Origin: Musa acuminata AAA Group
Taxonomy: Eukaryota; Streptophyta; Magnoliopsida; Zingiberales; Musaceae
Length of the DNA stretch: 64,000 bases
NCBI RefSeq assembly: GCF_036884655.1
Contig: NC_088330.1
Span: 31,251,001 to 31,315,000 of the forward strand
Direction: 5' to 3'
The position numbers and the translations under genes are program-made. The notes beneath the pieces are model-generated. The model was not told the origin of the DNA. It searched no databases and was given only the letters and a program-made list of their open reading frames with translations. Below, piece by piece: positions 34,743 through 48,575 of the stretch. The stretch's first letter is position 1, and each line of letters opens with the position of its first letter.

Positions 34743-37700
34743 AACTGCAGTGTAGCTAATCTGGGGGAGGATGTTGTACTGCGAGCAAACAAAGGGCCCC
34801 CTTATATAAAATGTATGAGATGGATGTGAACTATCGGGAACCGAGTGGGACACATTTGAGTCTCGAGCATCCTCACCAGCGGGGCTAAAGCTGGATGGTA
34901 TCACCCGTTCTCATACTGTCCCCTCCGCAAAGTTTGGTGGAAGGTTAAGAACCATTCCTTTCGATCATCACCACTGATCACTTTTCATTTGTTAAAGCAT
35001 AAAGTGGACTCATATTATTACTTGGAGAAATCAATGTCATATAAGAAGAAGCACAAGAAAAACTTTGTAGCAGTAGATTTCTGAGTCAAGTCAGCTGATC
35101 TTATCAAGTTCAGCATATTCCTTCTGCCAACTGGGAGTCATTTTATAATGTTAAAGAAGAATAGCTTTTGTGACATTAAAATAAGAAGAGTTTTGCTGAT
35201 GATTAATTTTCTGCAGGTGCGGCCAAATGATCAAGATTCGGAATCCCATTTGAGACGTCGACTTTCTATAAATCAAATGTGCAGTTAAAACTATTGTCAT
35301 TTATTAATGCATAAAGAGATATATGATTTCATAGCTTCCGACATCAGGTTGGGTAGAGAGGAGGTGCGAAACCTATCCAATGGTTCATTTTAAATGAGTT
35401 GGATCCTGATTCGATTTGGTTGATCCACAGTGGATTCGGAACTTGATAGTGAAACCATCAGAGCCAGGAGATTTATCGAGGCAAATGGAGGATAGAGTAT
35501 TCCAGATTTGAACGATGGGCATTATGAAGAATACCTCAACCAATGAGACTAGGCCATATGTTAGGCTTCAAAGGATAAGGATCCTACTTCCCAAAGTCAT
35601 AATAGAATGAGACAAAGGCAAGGGACATGCATGATGTGTTGGTCTGGGACAATTTGGTTTTGGACATTAAAGGTGCTTAATTTGGTTTTGATGGCTGCGA
35701 ATGGCAACCCGGGCATGGTAGTATTTAGTGTTGAGGTCCCCATCATTAATCCATTTAACCTTGGTGTGAGACCACCATCTAAGATTAACGTGGCGAAGGA
35801 GGGCATTATATTTGTTACGAAGACAAATAAGTGCTTAAGAGCAAAATCACATTGTTTAAGAGAGTATCAGCTTGAGTGGATGCAAGAAGGTCTTGAATCC
35901 TTGAGTCTATCAAGATTATTTGAGATATTTGTTAGAGGGGAAGTGAATCAGGAAGAGCGAGACCAAGATCTAGAAATAAGATCATGGGACTTAGGATGTT
36001 CAACCCAAAAATTCTGGAAGTAAAACAGCTTGTTAGTAGGTTTGTGTAAAGGAGAGATGAAAACAAAAATGGAGCAATGATCTAAAGCAAACTAAGGGAC
36101 CCTCCCAATTGTTACATGATATTTATTTTGGGCCAGAGAAACTAAGATCCTTAAGTCTCACATTTTCTAAAAATCATATAAAGTTTAAACAGAGAAATAG
36201 CAAGAGATATGATGACCTTCATATTTGTCTTAAGGCAAGAAAATACAAATGAAATCTCCCAGAAGAAGCCATAAAAAATCATCAAAATCTATCAAGTACA
36301 AAGTGCTCAATATAAGTTTACTTTTCCAACAAAGAAACACATGCATATATAATTGAGAGAAGCCACAAAGAAGAGTTTTTGAATTGAAAAATGACATGTA
36401 TAAAATGCTTACGAGAAGATAGAATCTATATGTTGATACAATCTATTTTTTAGAGGAGTTAGCTAGTAAAACCCATCGAAGAGATAGCAAAGGAGCTCTA
36501 TCATCTTCCCAAAAAAATGATAGTTAGCTGAGCACGGGACGCAAACAAGTTTATTTCCTATTAAATCTAGAGAGTTCGATCTAGATAAATGTGAAAGATA
36601 ATGTCAAACATGTCTCTCCGAAGACCTTTATAGTTCCAACTAAAGATATGCAGAGGTAGTAAGAGAAGAAGGGGTAGAGGAGGAAAGAATATTCCCTACT
36701 TCAAGGTCTCCTAAAGAAAAAGCAACTAGAGCTTTCTTCGTATAACCGCGTCCAGCACCACCATAAATTTAACCTTCTCTCTTATTGTTGTGTAGTCATT
36801 GGAAGAAGTGTGTCCGATCTAAGCACCCACCACAACCTCTTTAGCCAAGACAGTATCATCTCTTGCAACAAAGTTAAGCGGATCTCATGACATGGAATCA
36901 ATGATCGACTTGACCTTATCTATCGATCCTTGAAGGAGGGATAGGAGCAAGAGTGAATGTGAATCAAGGTTTCAGGTGATTTAAAAAGATGGAACGAGGA
37001 GAGGAAAGAGAGGATTTATAGGAAGCCCTCCTCATGTGATTGGAAGTAGTGGTGGTAAGAGACATGTGGCTCGAGGTGGCAATGATAATAGAGAGTGCTA
37101 AGGAAGCACCAATGGAAGATAGTTTCAAGGAGCCAACCTTATATTGAAAGTCTAAGGGATATCATAAGAGGGCACCATGGTAACCAAGCTTGGGACAATT
37201 ATCATCCTCTAGACTTGTCACATAATGATGATTTTTAATTTTGAAACCTAAATAACAAAGGTTTATCATCCTCTAGTCTGCTTATTACTTCTCGACTTGG
37301 ACCAATCTCCCCGGGATTAGTGGTGTCAATTAAGAAAGCTTCTAGTTTACTAGATCAAAATTTTTTCTTACAAATTGTTACACCACTGTCACCCTAGATT
37401 TGTTAAATTTGATTTTTCTACCTCTAATTCATGTCATTTCTGCTCAATACCAATGAGACTTTCAATATCATCTCTTCTTCTTTTACCATATAATAGTTAC
37501 GTTATGAAAATCCTTTGAAACCCAACTTTGGATCTTTTCTTCCTTTGATACTAAGCATGGCGATATATGGCTCTATGAAGGGTCAGATGTTGACTCTAAA
37601 GCCTCCTCTACTTTAAGAGCCTTGATTATATCCTTTGGTGGTTTTGGAGGGTTAAAAATAACTAGATCTTCAAACCGAGAGTTTTAGGAGAAGATCTCAC

Positions 37701-37831
37701 TTAGAGATTTCTTAGTCGAGACTATAATCTGAGTGGCTTAAATTTAAATATGATGTTCCTTAAATAAAAAAATAAAGATGAAGGCACTTATTTCATTTTA
37801 TATCTCGATACTAGTGATGCATAATTTTTTG

Positions 37832-37934
37832 ATTAAAAAAATTTAAAGGATTAGAGGGTTCTCTTCTTGGTAGCAATTTTCATTAAAAAAATTTAAAGGA
37901 TTAGAGGGTTCTCTTCTTGGTAGCAATTTTCATT
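37832..37934. repeat. 50-bp tandem duplication, copy 2
   Basis: Same as 6807-6909. Confidence 0.95.
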
Positions 37935-38679
37935 CATGATAGCGTATGTAAAGTTTTGCTAGATGGTGCCAATCGTATTCATGTTAAAACTGATTCTAGG
38001 AGCCTTATTGGCTCTTATTTTATCACATATTTATCATATCAACTGATTAGCAATTCATGCTAGAATATATCTATCTATAATTTTTTGAAGAAGGGAGTGG
38101 CCCTTGCATCTTTTTTTTGCTTATTACCTTTGATCTTTGGAGTGACTTTTTTACCCATGCATTTTGTTAATTAATTTTTTTTAGAAAAAACTTCATGTTT
38201 AGAAAAATTATAATTCGGACAACTTTAGAAGAAGTAGAAAGAAAATAACAAGAACAACCATAAAATAGTAGTACATATAAATGAAATCATTCAAATAAAA
38301 AATATGATTTTAAATAAATATTTTTATTAGTTTATGAACAAGAGCAATCAAATATAAAGACTTATATATCAGTTATAGTATTTTTTAATAAACTTTTCAA
38401 AACACTTTAGTTTTAACAGTACTGAAATTTAGGAATTCAATCATTTACCTATGGATCGATTCATATGATATAATTAAGTATTGCTCTAATTATCTTGTCA
38501 GAAGAATATTACAAGGATTATGATAAATAGGATACTCTTTGTAAAATATAAAAAAGTAATAGCTATTGAGAAAATCCAAAAAAAATAAAAAAAAATTCAA
38601 GAATTCATCATACTCTTTTCTCTAATTGATGTTATTTTGCATTATTTTTAACCTTCACAGACAAACTATCTTTCGAGTA

Positions 38680-38885
38680 AGTCAAGTCAAGTCAACCATT
38701 CAAGTTAACTATTTAATAAAACTTTTATAATAGGACATCCCAAGTCAAGTCATGTCAACCCAACCTTATAATAAAACTTTTATAATACGACAACTCAAAG
38801 TCAAGTCAATCATATTAATTCATGTAACATTTAGAGAAAGAAAAACTTATATAAGGGCACATTTCAAGTCAAGTCAAATTTATCT
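38680..38885. repeat. GTCAAGTCAA repeat block, copy 2
   Basis: Same as 7655-7860. Confidence 0.55.
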
Positions 38886-39458
38886 TGTTAAGTTCAACAA
38901 ATTCTTCCGCTATATATATATATATCTATAATTCAAATTTCATAATAATAACATACAATTAGATACGATAGGAACACACATATACATTATAGTAAACATC
39001 ATGATCTTAGGCATAACATTACTAAGATCACAACAACATGTAATTAGTGATACAAATATGCATACACATTAGTACACATCATAGGAACACACCAAAGAAA
39101 TCATCCAACTTTCACAACAACTATACATGATATGAACAATATTCTCAACACTCAATCACATCACAATAAACATATATAAGTATTCCTGATAGTAAACATA
39201 ACAATATTCACAACAGTAATGCATACAACAATAAATATATACACATCATAGTATTCACAACAAAGATATGAACATACATTAATATCACAATAAACATATA
39301 TATATATCAAATTTCATTACAGCAAATAACATATATAACGCTCAAAGAACTTTACCAGCAACAGAAACTTGACAAGGAAACCATGTACTACACACAGATC
39401 AAACATTTCAATGGCCAATAAAAGATGCAACTCATGGAAGCGAAGTCCACTTGGTTGA

Positions 39459-42400
39459 TCATAATTCTCGAGTCATCAAATCAGAAAACTTCAATGCATG
39501 GAGAGATGCCGGGCTCGGCTGCGCCGATAACTTTTCAAAGATCTGCTTCATCGTCGGGCGAGTTTCTGGGTTGATGTCAACGCAATGGATCGCCAATGTT
39601 AAAGCTGCAGCTACTTCATCTGCAACTTGGTCAACCGGAAGTGATACACGCTGGTCTAATATATCTTTCACAAACAGGCTTTGGCCGGAGGAAGATGATA
39701 GGGTAGAAATGATATCTCCTGGGTAAGTTCCCACTAGCAACTCGAATGTGATCACCCCAAAACTATACACATCGCATTTGGTGGTCAGTCTCATTGTATA
39801 AGCGAGCTCTACAGACAAGAAGATCGATGATCAAACTTACTTGATACAGAAGTATGTCCTCTAATTAGACAAGAACATCGCATTTGCACTTTTACTGAAA
39901 CAACAATCTACGATTCTAAAATACCATAACATGTCAAGAAATCTTCGTATGGAGTTACAAAATATTAATCAAAATGTTACCTGGTGCCAAGTAACCATGC
40001 GTGCCGGCAAGCATGCTCCAGTTTGAGGTATCTGGATTCAGGAGTCGAGCAATGCCGAAGTCAGAAACACAAGCCTTGAATTCTGAATCCAGTAGAATAT
40101 TGTTGCTGGTTACATCTCGATGAACGATAGGTGGAACACAATCATGATGCATGTAGGAGAGAGCACGAGCCACATCTTTGACAATATTCACCCTCTTCAC
40201 CCAGTCTAATTCTGCTGCTGCTGCTTCGATTCTGAGGACGGATCCCAAACTCCCTCTCTCCACGTACTCGTACACGAGAAACTTGTGGTGAGGAGAGGAG
40301 CAGAATCCGTAAAGTTTGACAATATTGCGATGTCGGATTCGAGTAAGAGTTTCTATCTCATTCTGAAAGGGTTGCTCGTCCACCGTGTTCTCGTGTTCGG
40401 ACAGGTGAATTTTCTTCACTGCTAGCACCTCTCCACTTGATAATTCTGCTCTATAAACACTGCCATATGCACCGGTTCCGATCAAGTACTTCTCATCGAA
40501 ATCTTCTGTTGCTTCGATGATATCCTTGTATGCAACTTTTCCATCAAAATTCAATACAGAGAATGTACCCTGTTTGATGGGATTATTGACAGCTTGCACT
40601 CTGTGTTTCTTCCTCTTCAGGAATCGCAAAGCAATTCCGACGAACAGAAGCAAGAGAAGTAAGACGACCATAGATGCAACAATAGATAAGATAATGACTG
40701 TGTGGTGCTTACTTCCGTGGTGTTCATTTGCAGTAGATGAAGCACATGGAGGCAAACCTTTGACAACCCCACACAAACCTTTGTTGTGGACAAACCACTC
40801 TACTGGAGCTTCCTGGAAATGCTTGTTATCGGGAACTGGACCCTCCAATTCATTGTATGAGACATCGATGATGAACATGCTACGCATATCCCTAAAAGTT
40901 GATGGAAGATTACCCGTCAAGCCATTGTGTGATAGATTCAAATTTTGCAACATCAACAATTTACCGAATTGCGTTGGTATCTCCCCTGTCAAAGAGTTAT
41001 GGCTGATGTCGAGTGCGTCTTGAAGGTACACCAGATTGCCTATCTCAAAAGGAATGCTTCCGCTGAGGTTGTTGTTGTTAAGCTTCAGCAAATGGAGTTT
41101 CATGCAATTTCCTATCTGATATGGTATCCTACCTATCAAGCCGTTTCTCGACAGATCAAGAAGTTCAAGGTTGGACATCCTTCCCAGCTCTGCTGGTATC
41201 TCTCCAATGAGTTGATTGTTGCTCAGGTTGAAGTTATAAAGATGAGCCAGGTTGCCCAAGCTCCTTGGGATCTCTCCTTGGAAGTAGTTTGAAGAAAGGT
41301 CCAGTTCTTCCAGCTTTGATAGCTGTCCAAGTTCTGATGGTACAACTCCGGTGATATTGTTATTTGAGATTCCTAGGAACGTCAGATTGTGCCATCTTCC
41401 CCAATCTGATGAGATTGTACCAGACAATCTATTGAAGCTTAAATCCAAATACAAAAGATTGGGATATGCCCCAAGGCGTTCAGATACATCCCCGGTCAGT
41501 TGATTATGATGCAGACGAACATTCTTTAGGCTCGTACAATTCTTCAATGTTGCGGGAATGGGACCTTGGAAGCTGTTGTTGCTCAGCATTAGGATCCGTA
41601 GGGCTCCTCCTTTGCATATCTCTGGAGGCAAATAACCAGAAAAGTCATTATCTTTCAATAGAAGAATAGCCAGACCTGTAATGTTGTTCATCTCCGGAGG
41701 CAAAGGACCAGACAAATGGTTATAGGATAAGCGTAGATCGATGAGGTTCCTTGAGATACCAATTGATGGTGGGATTTGGCCTGAGAGTTTGTTCACTTCG
41801 AGAGACAAGTTAGTGAGTTGGTGCAGCTTTCCAATTTCTGGAGGCATAGAACCTGACAATTCATTCATCCAAAGGTAAAGGATCTCCAACTTGCTCTGAT
41901 TTCCCACCGATGAAGGGATGGGACCTGTTAGGCTATTATTAGAGAGCGAGAAGTGCACCAGGTTTATTAGGTGTCCTAGTTCTCTAGGAATGAATCCCGT
42001 TAATTGATTTTGAGCGAGTTCCAACATGTAGAGGTTTGTCAAGTTTCCTAAACTAGGAGGGATGGAACCATTGAGTTGGTTTGCCCAGAGATCAAGGATG
42101 GTCAACTTTCTAAGTCTCCCCAACTCCTCAGGGATGACATCCGTAATCATATTTTTTTCTAGTTGCATGTCTGTAAGCCTACTAAGGTTGCTCAGAGACG
42201 GAGGTATAGGACCACTTATCTGATTCTGGCTAAGATTTAGGAACTGAAGCGCCCTCACGGAACCAATCTCGACAGGAATTCTGCCTGTGAACCTGTTAGC
42301 AGCCAGATCAAGAGATACGAGGTTGGAGAGAGCCGAAATGGTAGGGGGAATGTTCCCGTTCAGCTGGTTGTAGCTGAGGTTGAGATTGGCAAGCGATCGG

Positions 42401-42705
42401 AACGCCGAGAAATTAAGAGCATCGAGTGGCCCCGCTAAGCTCATATTTGGCAGCTGTATCTCGGAGATGACCAAGCGCCCATTGCGTGCGATGTTGCATG
42501 CAACCCCAGTCCAATTGCATGGACTGGAGTCGACGTTCCAGGACGCGAGCAACTGCGGACTTCGGAGTGTGGACTTCCAATGGAGTAGAGCTCTCCCTTG
42601 GAACCCCAGCACGGAAGCTGCTCTTACAAGAACAACAAAAGGAGAGAGAAATACTAGTAGGAGTAGTGTGGTGGAGAGAGAACTTCTGCGTAGTTGACAT
42701 GCCAT
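39459..42705 (-). CDS. LRR receptor-like kinase B, copy 2
   Basis: Duplicate of 8434-11680: exons 42,705-39,981 and 39,808-39,459, intron 39,809-39,980. The predicted protein (1024 aa) is identical to copy 1, with intact Lys764, HRD, DFG and APE. The TATA box (42,775-42,782) and promoter are duplicated too. Absence of any coding change against copy 1 fits a very recent duplication. Confidence 0.92.
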
Positions 42706-42780
42706 GATCGTAATATAGCTTAAGAAAGGATTGCAGAACTTTTTGTCGTGGGTTTGGGCAAAGAGATGAGGGAACTTTTA

Positions 42781-43275
42781 TAGGCGATACTCCCCTGTGA
42801 AAATAATGTCTTTACATTTACATCCAACAATATCGTGTTATGCACGTTGCCTAGTAGGCTTTTACTGTCCTCATCCAATGTTCTTAGAGTGAGACTTAGT
42901 TTACAGAGTCAATAGAAAAGGGAAAAAAAAATGAAGCACCAATTGGATAATTGTGGTTGTATAGACTTAGTTTATAGATTCAATAGAAAATAAAATAAAG
43001 GAAAATAAATGTGGTTGTATAATGTGGAAATATTTGTGTATTTCGAAGGAAAAAAATACGAGTGATCGGAAATAGCCATTTTTTCTTTGGTGAATCCAGT
43101 CTCTTGTTAGTGCCTATGATCATCAGTTGAAGTCTTCGTTTTGCTGTCGACATTTAATGTTGTGCCACCTCACTGTTGGATGATTGACTTGTGCGCCTGT
43201 CCAGTAGAGAAATATTCCAAGAACATTTAATGGTTGATGATTCTATTTCTCTTGAGGTTTGACACCATTGACTTG
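42781..43275 (-). promoter_or_regulatory. Promoter region of receptor kinase B, copy 2
   Basis: Duplicate of 11,756-12,250 with the same W-box-type words. Confidence 0.6.
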
Positions 43276-44567
43276 ACCACATCCTAGGTATACAAATCTT
43301 TCAACGAAAAGAATTAGTTTTGTCGCCGTACGAATTAAGATGGCTGTTACTTAATTATATTTTATTTATTTGTATTTATGTGTATATATTATGATTAAAT
43401 ATAATGATAGAACTATCTTAGATCAATTATAAAGATCATTTTAAATTATATTAAAAAAATAATATTATTATGATACGAAGCATAATATTGATAATGTATA
43501 ATCGGTATGATTCATATTGCTAATCATACTTAATATATTATTATTATATTTATTGACTTTTTTTAATTTGTATGTGTATAAATTATTTTCAAAATTCAAA
43601 ATCCAATTAGATAAAATTATTTTCAAAATTCAAAATCCAATTAGATAAAATTATTTTTAAATAAATTTTATTTTTATTTATTTTTTATTTTAAATTATTT
43701 TGTATCTTATCAATTAATGGGCTAAGCGAAAGAATGTTAGATTATATTATCATATCTAATTTGATAAGATATATTATGGATATAATTAGATTCTAATTAT
43801 GATTATTAACTAATAGAAAGGAAGTCTAATTACGATAAAATTCCTTATGAGATGATCTTGATAGGATATACTCTCCTAATTACTTATCATAATTTTCTCT
43901 ACTCTCACCTATAAATAGATAAGACATTATAGGAACTATATACATAATATATAGATGATACATAAATGTGTAGATACGTAAAATTATTAAAAAAATATAA
44001 ATATTTTCTCATTTCCCTATAATCACGTGAACCGGTCAATGAGAAATTACAGATATTTTCTCATATTCCTTTGTCCCTAAATCTATTAATTATAGTGGTA
44101 ACGTGAAGGATAAAAAGAGAAGAGAAAACACATCTAGTTTTCCATGCAAATTGACATTGTTATAATTTTTAAATCCGACAATGGTACAATTAAAATCAGA
44201 TAAAGATTTTCTGAATAATATTCAAAGGTACACATTATAAATTTAGAAATCTATTATTATTTAATTTTAGATTTTGGGATTAAAATTTTTTGTATAATAA
44301 TAACATTTTATACTTATAAGATCGACATGGCCAAACGTGGTAGAGATTGATGAAGAATGCATTGAGTTAACATAATAAGATATGATGAATATTGACAAAG
44401 AATAATGGAAAACATACTAAACCGACAAGATCAAGCGTGGTGGAAACCAATAGAAAATGGTGGAGAATACACTAGGCTAATATGATCAAGCGTAACGTAG
44501 ATCGACGAAGAACGATAGTGAATGCACCAGGTCAATACGAACATGCAGAGATTGATGGAGACCATGG
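43276..44567. other. AT-rich spacer with minisatellite, copy 2
   Basis: Duplicate of 12,251-13,542. It includes the 34-bp repeat pair (43,581-43,651) and the 55-bp minisatellite (44,320-44,563). No gene. Confidence 0.5.
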
Positions 44568-45087
44568 TAGGCGATGCTCGCCCATGAAAAAGTCTTTATA
44601 TTGGGTTTAATGAGCATTACTCGCCGTTCACTTTCTTTCCATCTAACAGTTGCGATGTTAGCAATGGGGCGGAGTGGGTGAGTGATTACTTCTATACCGT
44701 GTTATGCACGTTGCCAGCTAACAATCTTCCACAATCCTTGTCCAATATTCTTAGACTAAGACATAGTTTCGGAGTCAAAAAAAAAAAAGCAAAGAAAAGA
44801 TGGAGCACCAATTGGATAGTTGTGGTTGTTTGTACGTTGCTGTATTAAAAATTAATGTGGATATATTAGTGTTTCTCGACAGAACAAAAAAAGAAAAAGA
44901 AAAATCCGAGAGGGCCATTTCTTTGGTGAATTCTCGACAGAAAAAAAAAAGAAAAAGAAAAATCCGAGAGAGCCATTTCTTTGATGTGGACATTTAATGT
45001 TGTGTCACCTCATCGTTGCCAGAAGACGATGACTCGTACATTTAACGGTTGATGGTTCTATTTCTCTTTAGTCTTCACACCATTCAC
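44568..45087 (-). pseudogene. Orphan duplicate of the kinase B promoter, copy 2
   Basis: Duplicate of 13,543-14,062, with the 58-bp internal repeat at 44,874-44,989. No kinase coding region follows. Confidence 0.6.
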
Positions 45088-46189
45088 GTCTATGTGAGAA
45101 TTAAGAAATGTATATTTTATTATATATTTTCTGTTCACAACTCTATTTATAGGAGGGAATGAAGGGAATCTATGATGGAATATAAAAAACCTTTTGATAG
45201 TTTTTATACAAGTCTTTCAAGAGAAAGACGAAGAAAGCGGTAAAAGTCATGACGAAATGAACTAGCTGTTTCAAATTAATTAAAAGTGGGTTGGAATAGA
45301 GCCATCTAATTAACTCTTTCATTTAATTATTTAGGAATAGAATGAAACGAAACCCAAAAAAAAAAAAAAAAACTCATTCATTTTAGTTTGGTTAAGAAAT
45401 AACTTGGAACTAATTGTCATAAAAATTCTCTGTGCCGCCCTATTCATATTTTCCAGAAAAATACTTGAGTACATTATATGTATCGATTCATAGGATGAAT
45501 CGGTCCGATCCTCGATGTATAAGATTGATACTATCATTAGAGTAATTTTTATTATTTTTATATCTTTACTTAAGTACTATAAGTTTATTTAATAATAATA
45601 TAACTGATGCTATGAAACTCAAAATCTAATAGTAATCAGTTTATTTATAAAAAATAAAATTTTAATTAGACATTCATATTGATTTAGAAATAAAAATGAC
45701 TAAGAAGACTTCTATATTAGTTTTTTTGGCAGGGTTGTACTAAGTTCGGATCGGACACTAATGGCTTGGCAAAACAATGCCATTAGAGCTTAGATTTAAC
45801 CTAAGACTTGACTCTGACATTATAACAAAGTGAACCCAATTGACGTCAGCTTTAATTTATCAAGTGAATATGAATTCGTCTTGGCAATTAATTGGCTTTG
45901 GCATGCATCTTGACGTTGGCATAAGAGAAGATTGAAGGATGTGATGATCCATGTGTGTCGACTCCCCTCCCTTGAAATCAACATAGTCAATTGCGACGAC
46001 GACGACGACGACGACTACGTCGACGACGACGACGTCGACGTCGACGACAACGAACCAATAAATAAATAATAATTATTATTATTTGAATCTGGAATCCTGT
46101 ATAACTGAACTCAATGAGTCAAGGGACTTACCAACGTATGAATTTTACCGTTGAACTAGTTACTTGTGAGACCAAGCGACACGAGATGG
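45088..46189. other. Spacer with GAC microsatellite, copy 2
   Basis: Duplicate of 14,063-15,164. The GAC/GTCGAC microsatellite is at 45,993-46,051. No gene. Confidence 0.45.
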
Positions 46190-46285
46190 TAAGGTAACAG
46201 TCCCATTAAGCCCCAAGTCCCTTACTTGTGATGTTGCATGCGACCCCCGACCAACGAACGCGAGCAATCGCCCAACTTGGAGGGT

Positions 46286-46327
<42 letters not shown>

Positions 46328-46423
46328 GGAGCTGTTGTTAAAAGAACAAGAAAGAAAAGGAGAGAGTTGTCGTAGCGACAGTAAGGTGGTACAGACACAA
46401 CATCTGTATCGTTGAGATGCCAT
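46190..46423 (-). pseudogene. 5' relic of a third LRR receptor kinase, copy 2
   Basis: Duplicate of 15,165-15,396 with one extra CT unit (46,290-46,323). The extra two bases join two formerly separate frames into one 107-codon frame (46,483-46,160). That frame is still not a receptor: it has no LRRs or kinase. Confidence 0.75.
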
Positions 46424-47815
46424 TTTTATTGTGGTGATCACAGAGATAAGGAAATTGATAAGTGCTCGATAAAATGTACTCACCTTTCATGCAAATAGTT
46501 CCTAACTCGTAGTACTCATCTGCACCCACCTAACAATCTGGCAGATATTACTAATTACATCCATCTTGTGGTGGCAATGCACATAATTGTTTTGTTATTT
46601 GTACATACAACTTCATCTCGATGAAGATTTCTTAGGTTGATTCGAACCAACCTAAAGGATCGGGTCCGGGTTTGATTACACGAAACTGACCTAATGAGTT
46701 GCTTCAAGATTGACAAACCCAAATCTGCAACAACAGCAACATAGATAGAATTTATGGTTCAAGATTATAATTCAAAAGAACTCTACAAGTAGCAGAAACT
46801 CAACAAGAAAACACACAGATCAAACCTTTCTGTAAGGCTTTCAGCCTAGCGAAAAGTTGCGGAGCGGTATAACCTCGCAATCTCCGCACGCTTCCCCTAA
46901 GAGAAAAGCAATGCCAAAACTATACAATTCATTTATCATCCCAAATTTACACAATTGAATAAAAGTCTAACATTCATCTTACATATTCATAATATGCATA
47001 TCAATATAATAATAAAAAATTAAATACCTTAATAGGTTTTTCCAAGCATATCCACTGATGACTTGCTCCTCGATTTCTAAAATATTCAAGCACAAGGGTA
47101 CAATAGCTTAGTAAGCACCCATAACTCACGTACCAACAAAACTAATATAAAAGAATAAATCTTTTTATCAAAACTTATAAGTCACTTTTCAATTAGTGCT
47201 TGTTTCCAATAAATAACTGCATAGAAAAAAAATTATATAAAGAAATCATAACATAAGCTAATCAAAACTGAGATTTATATATCGTGCAAATGATATGCTT
47301 ATAATAGAATAACTTTCAAATAAATTTTTTTTCAAAGTAATATATAAATAGCTAAGGTCATATAATATATATATATATATATATAATTTTAGTAACGACA
47401 GCTATGGCTATACTATATCCGCTGACAATGTCTAGAATCATATTTAACCCCATGATATAGATAACACATGTTTCCCTATGTCAGGACTTAGAAGAATCTG
47501 GTTTCTAACAAATACTAATATTTTACCCCCATTAGTGTGGTTCAGATCATAACCACACCAAACAATCTGAAACGTTACAAATCATATGTCAAACTTTTGA
47601 ATGAATTTTTATAAAACATTTGACAGAAACATATAACATTTTTCAAAATAATTCCATAATATTTTTTACCATAAAATAATTTGTAGGCCAATACTTATTT
47701 CAAATAATATTTGTAAAACAAACATATACATTTTTAATGATTGCAAACATGTATAATATATTTTATTATTTTTGAATAATAAAGTATTTCAGAAATCAAT
47801 AAAAATCACATAATT

Positions 47816-47846
<31 letters not shown>

Positions 47847-48417
47847 TTCATTACTTCGAAAATAGATTAGACTGAGTTGTTCGAATACTTATCTAGATCT
47901 TGGACTATAAATCCGACGTCAGAGAATCCTTCCTCTTTTCCTATATCATATGAGATATATAAATTAAAATCTTATATGAAATCTTACAATAAATGCATTA
48001 TTTAATTTATTTTTTTCCTTATAATTTTCTCTCATCTTTCTCCCTTTATTTATTTATTAATTTTAATCTCTCGATCTTGTTCTTCTTCCTATTTGACTTT
48101 TCTCTCCTTTGCTTTAACTTTTTTTTTTTTCTATAATTTCTTCTTCCCTTCGTTGCCCACAATCTGTGGTTGTTGAGTGACAGCAACGAAATTTTCTTCT
48201 TTTTTTTTTTTCTCCAACCTACTGATCCCATCATACTCGGAACATGATTGGCACTTTCCGTATGTCACCATGTGGCCTACACCACCACCTACGCTGCAAG
48301 GTTGCAACATCATAATCTCCTCTCCGCCTCTTTGCTATTTCGTCATCTGCCAACAAAAGCCTTAGAGTCGCCAAGGCGATCAAGCTTTTTATATATAAAT
48401 ATATGAATTTTCTTTTC
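46424..48417. other. Kinase flank relic and repeat-like AT-rich DNA, copy 2
   Basis: Duplicate of 15,397-17,387. The orphan kinase 3' flank is at 46,773-46,830. Two AT microsatellites (near 47,362 and 47,820) are longer than in copy 1 by two bases and one base. No gene. Confidence 0.4.
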
Positions 48418-48575
48418 TACTGTTCACTTCATTTTATTCTTGCATTATAGACTTTTTTTTTCTTCCTAACTTTCTTGTCTCTTTCTCTTGATCGGTACTC
48501 TATCGGTCCCGTTAATTTCTCTTTCTGTCTTCTTCTTAGACTCTTTTATTTTTTATTTTTACTTCTCTTTAAGAA
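48418..48575. repeat. CT-rich direct repeat left of the Copia relic, copy 2
   Basis: Duplicate of 17,388-17,545; its partner is at 50,885-51,035. Confidence 0.7.

Larger units (their letters stand above)
34815..39342. other. Intergenic region between A and B, copy 2
   Basis: Duplicate of 3790-8317. It holds the 50-bp tandem duplication at 37,832-37,934 and the GTCAAGTCAA block at 38,680-38,885. No supportable gene; the open frame at 35,607-36,023 is the counterpart of 4582-4998. Confidence 0.5.
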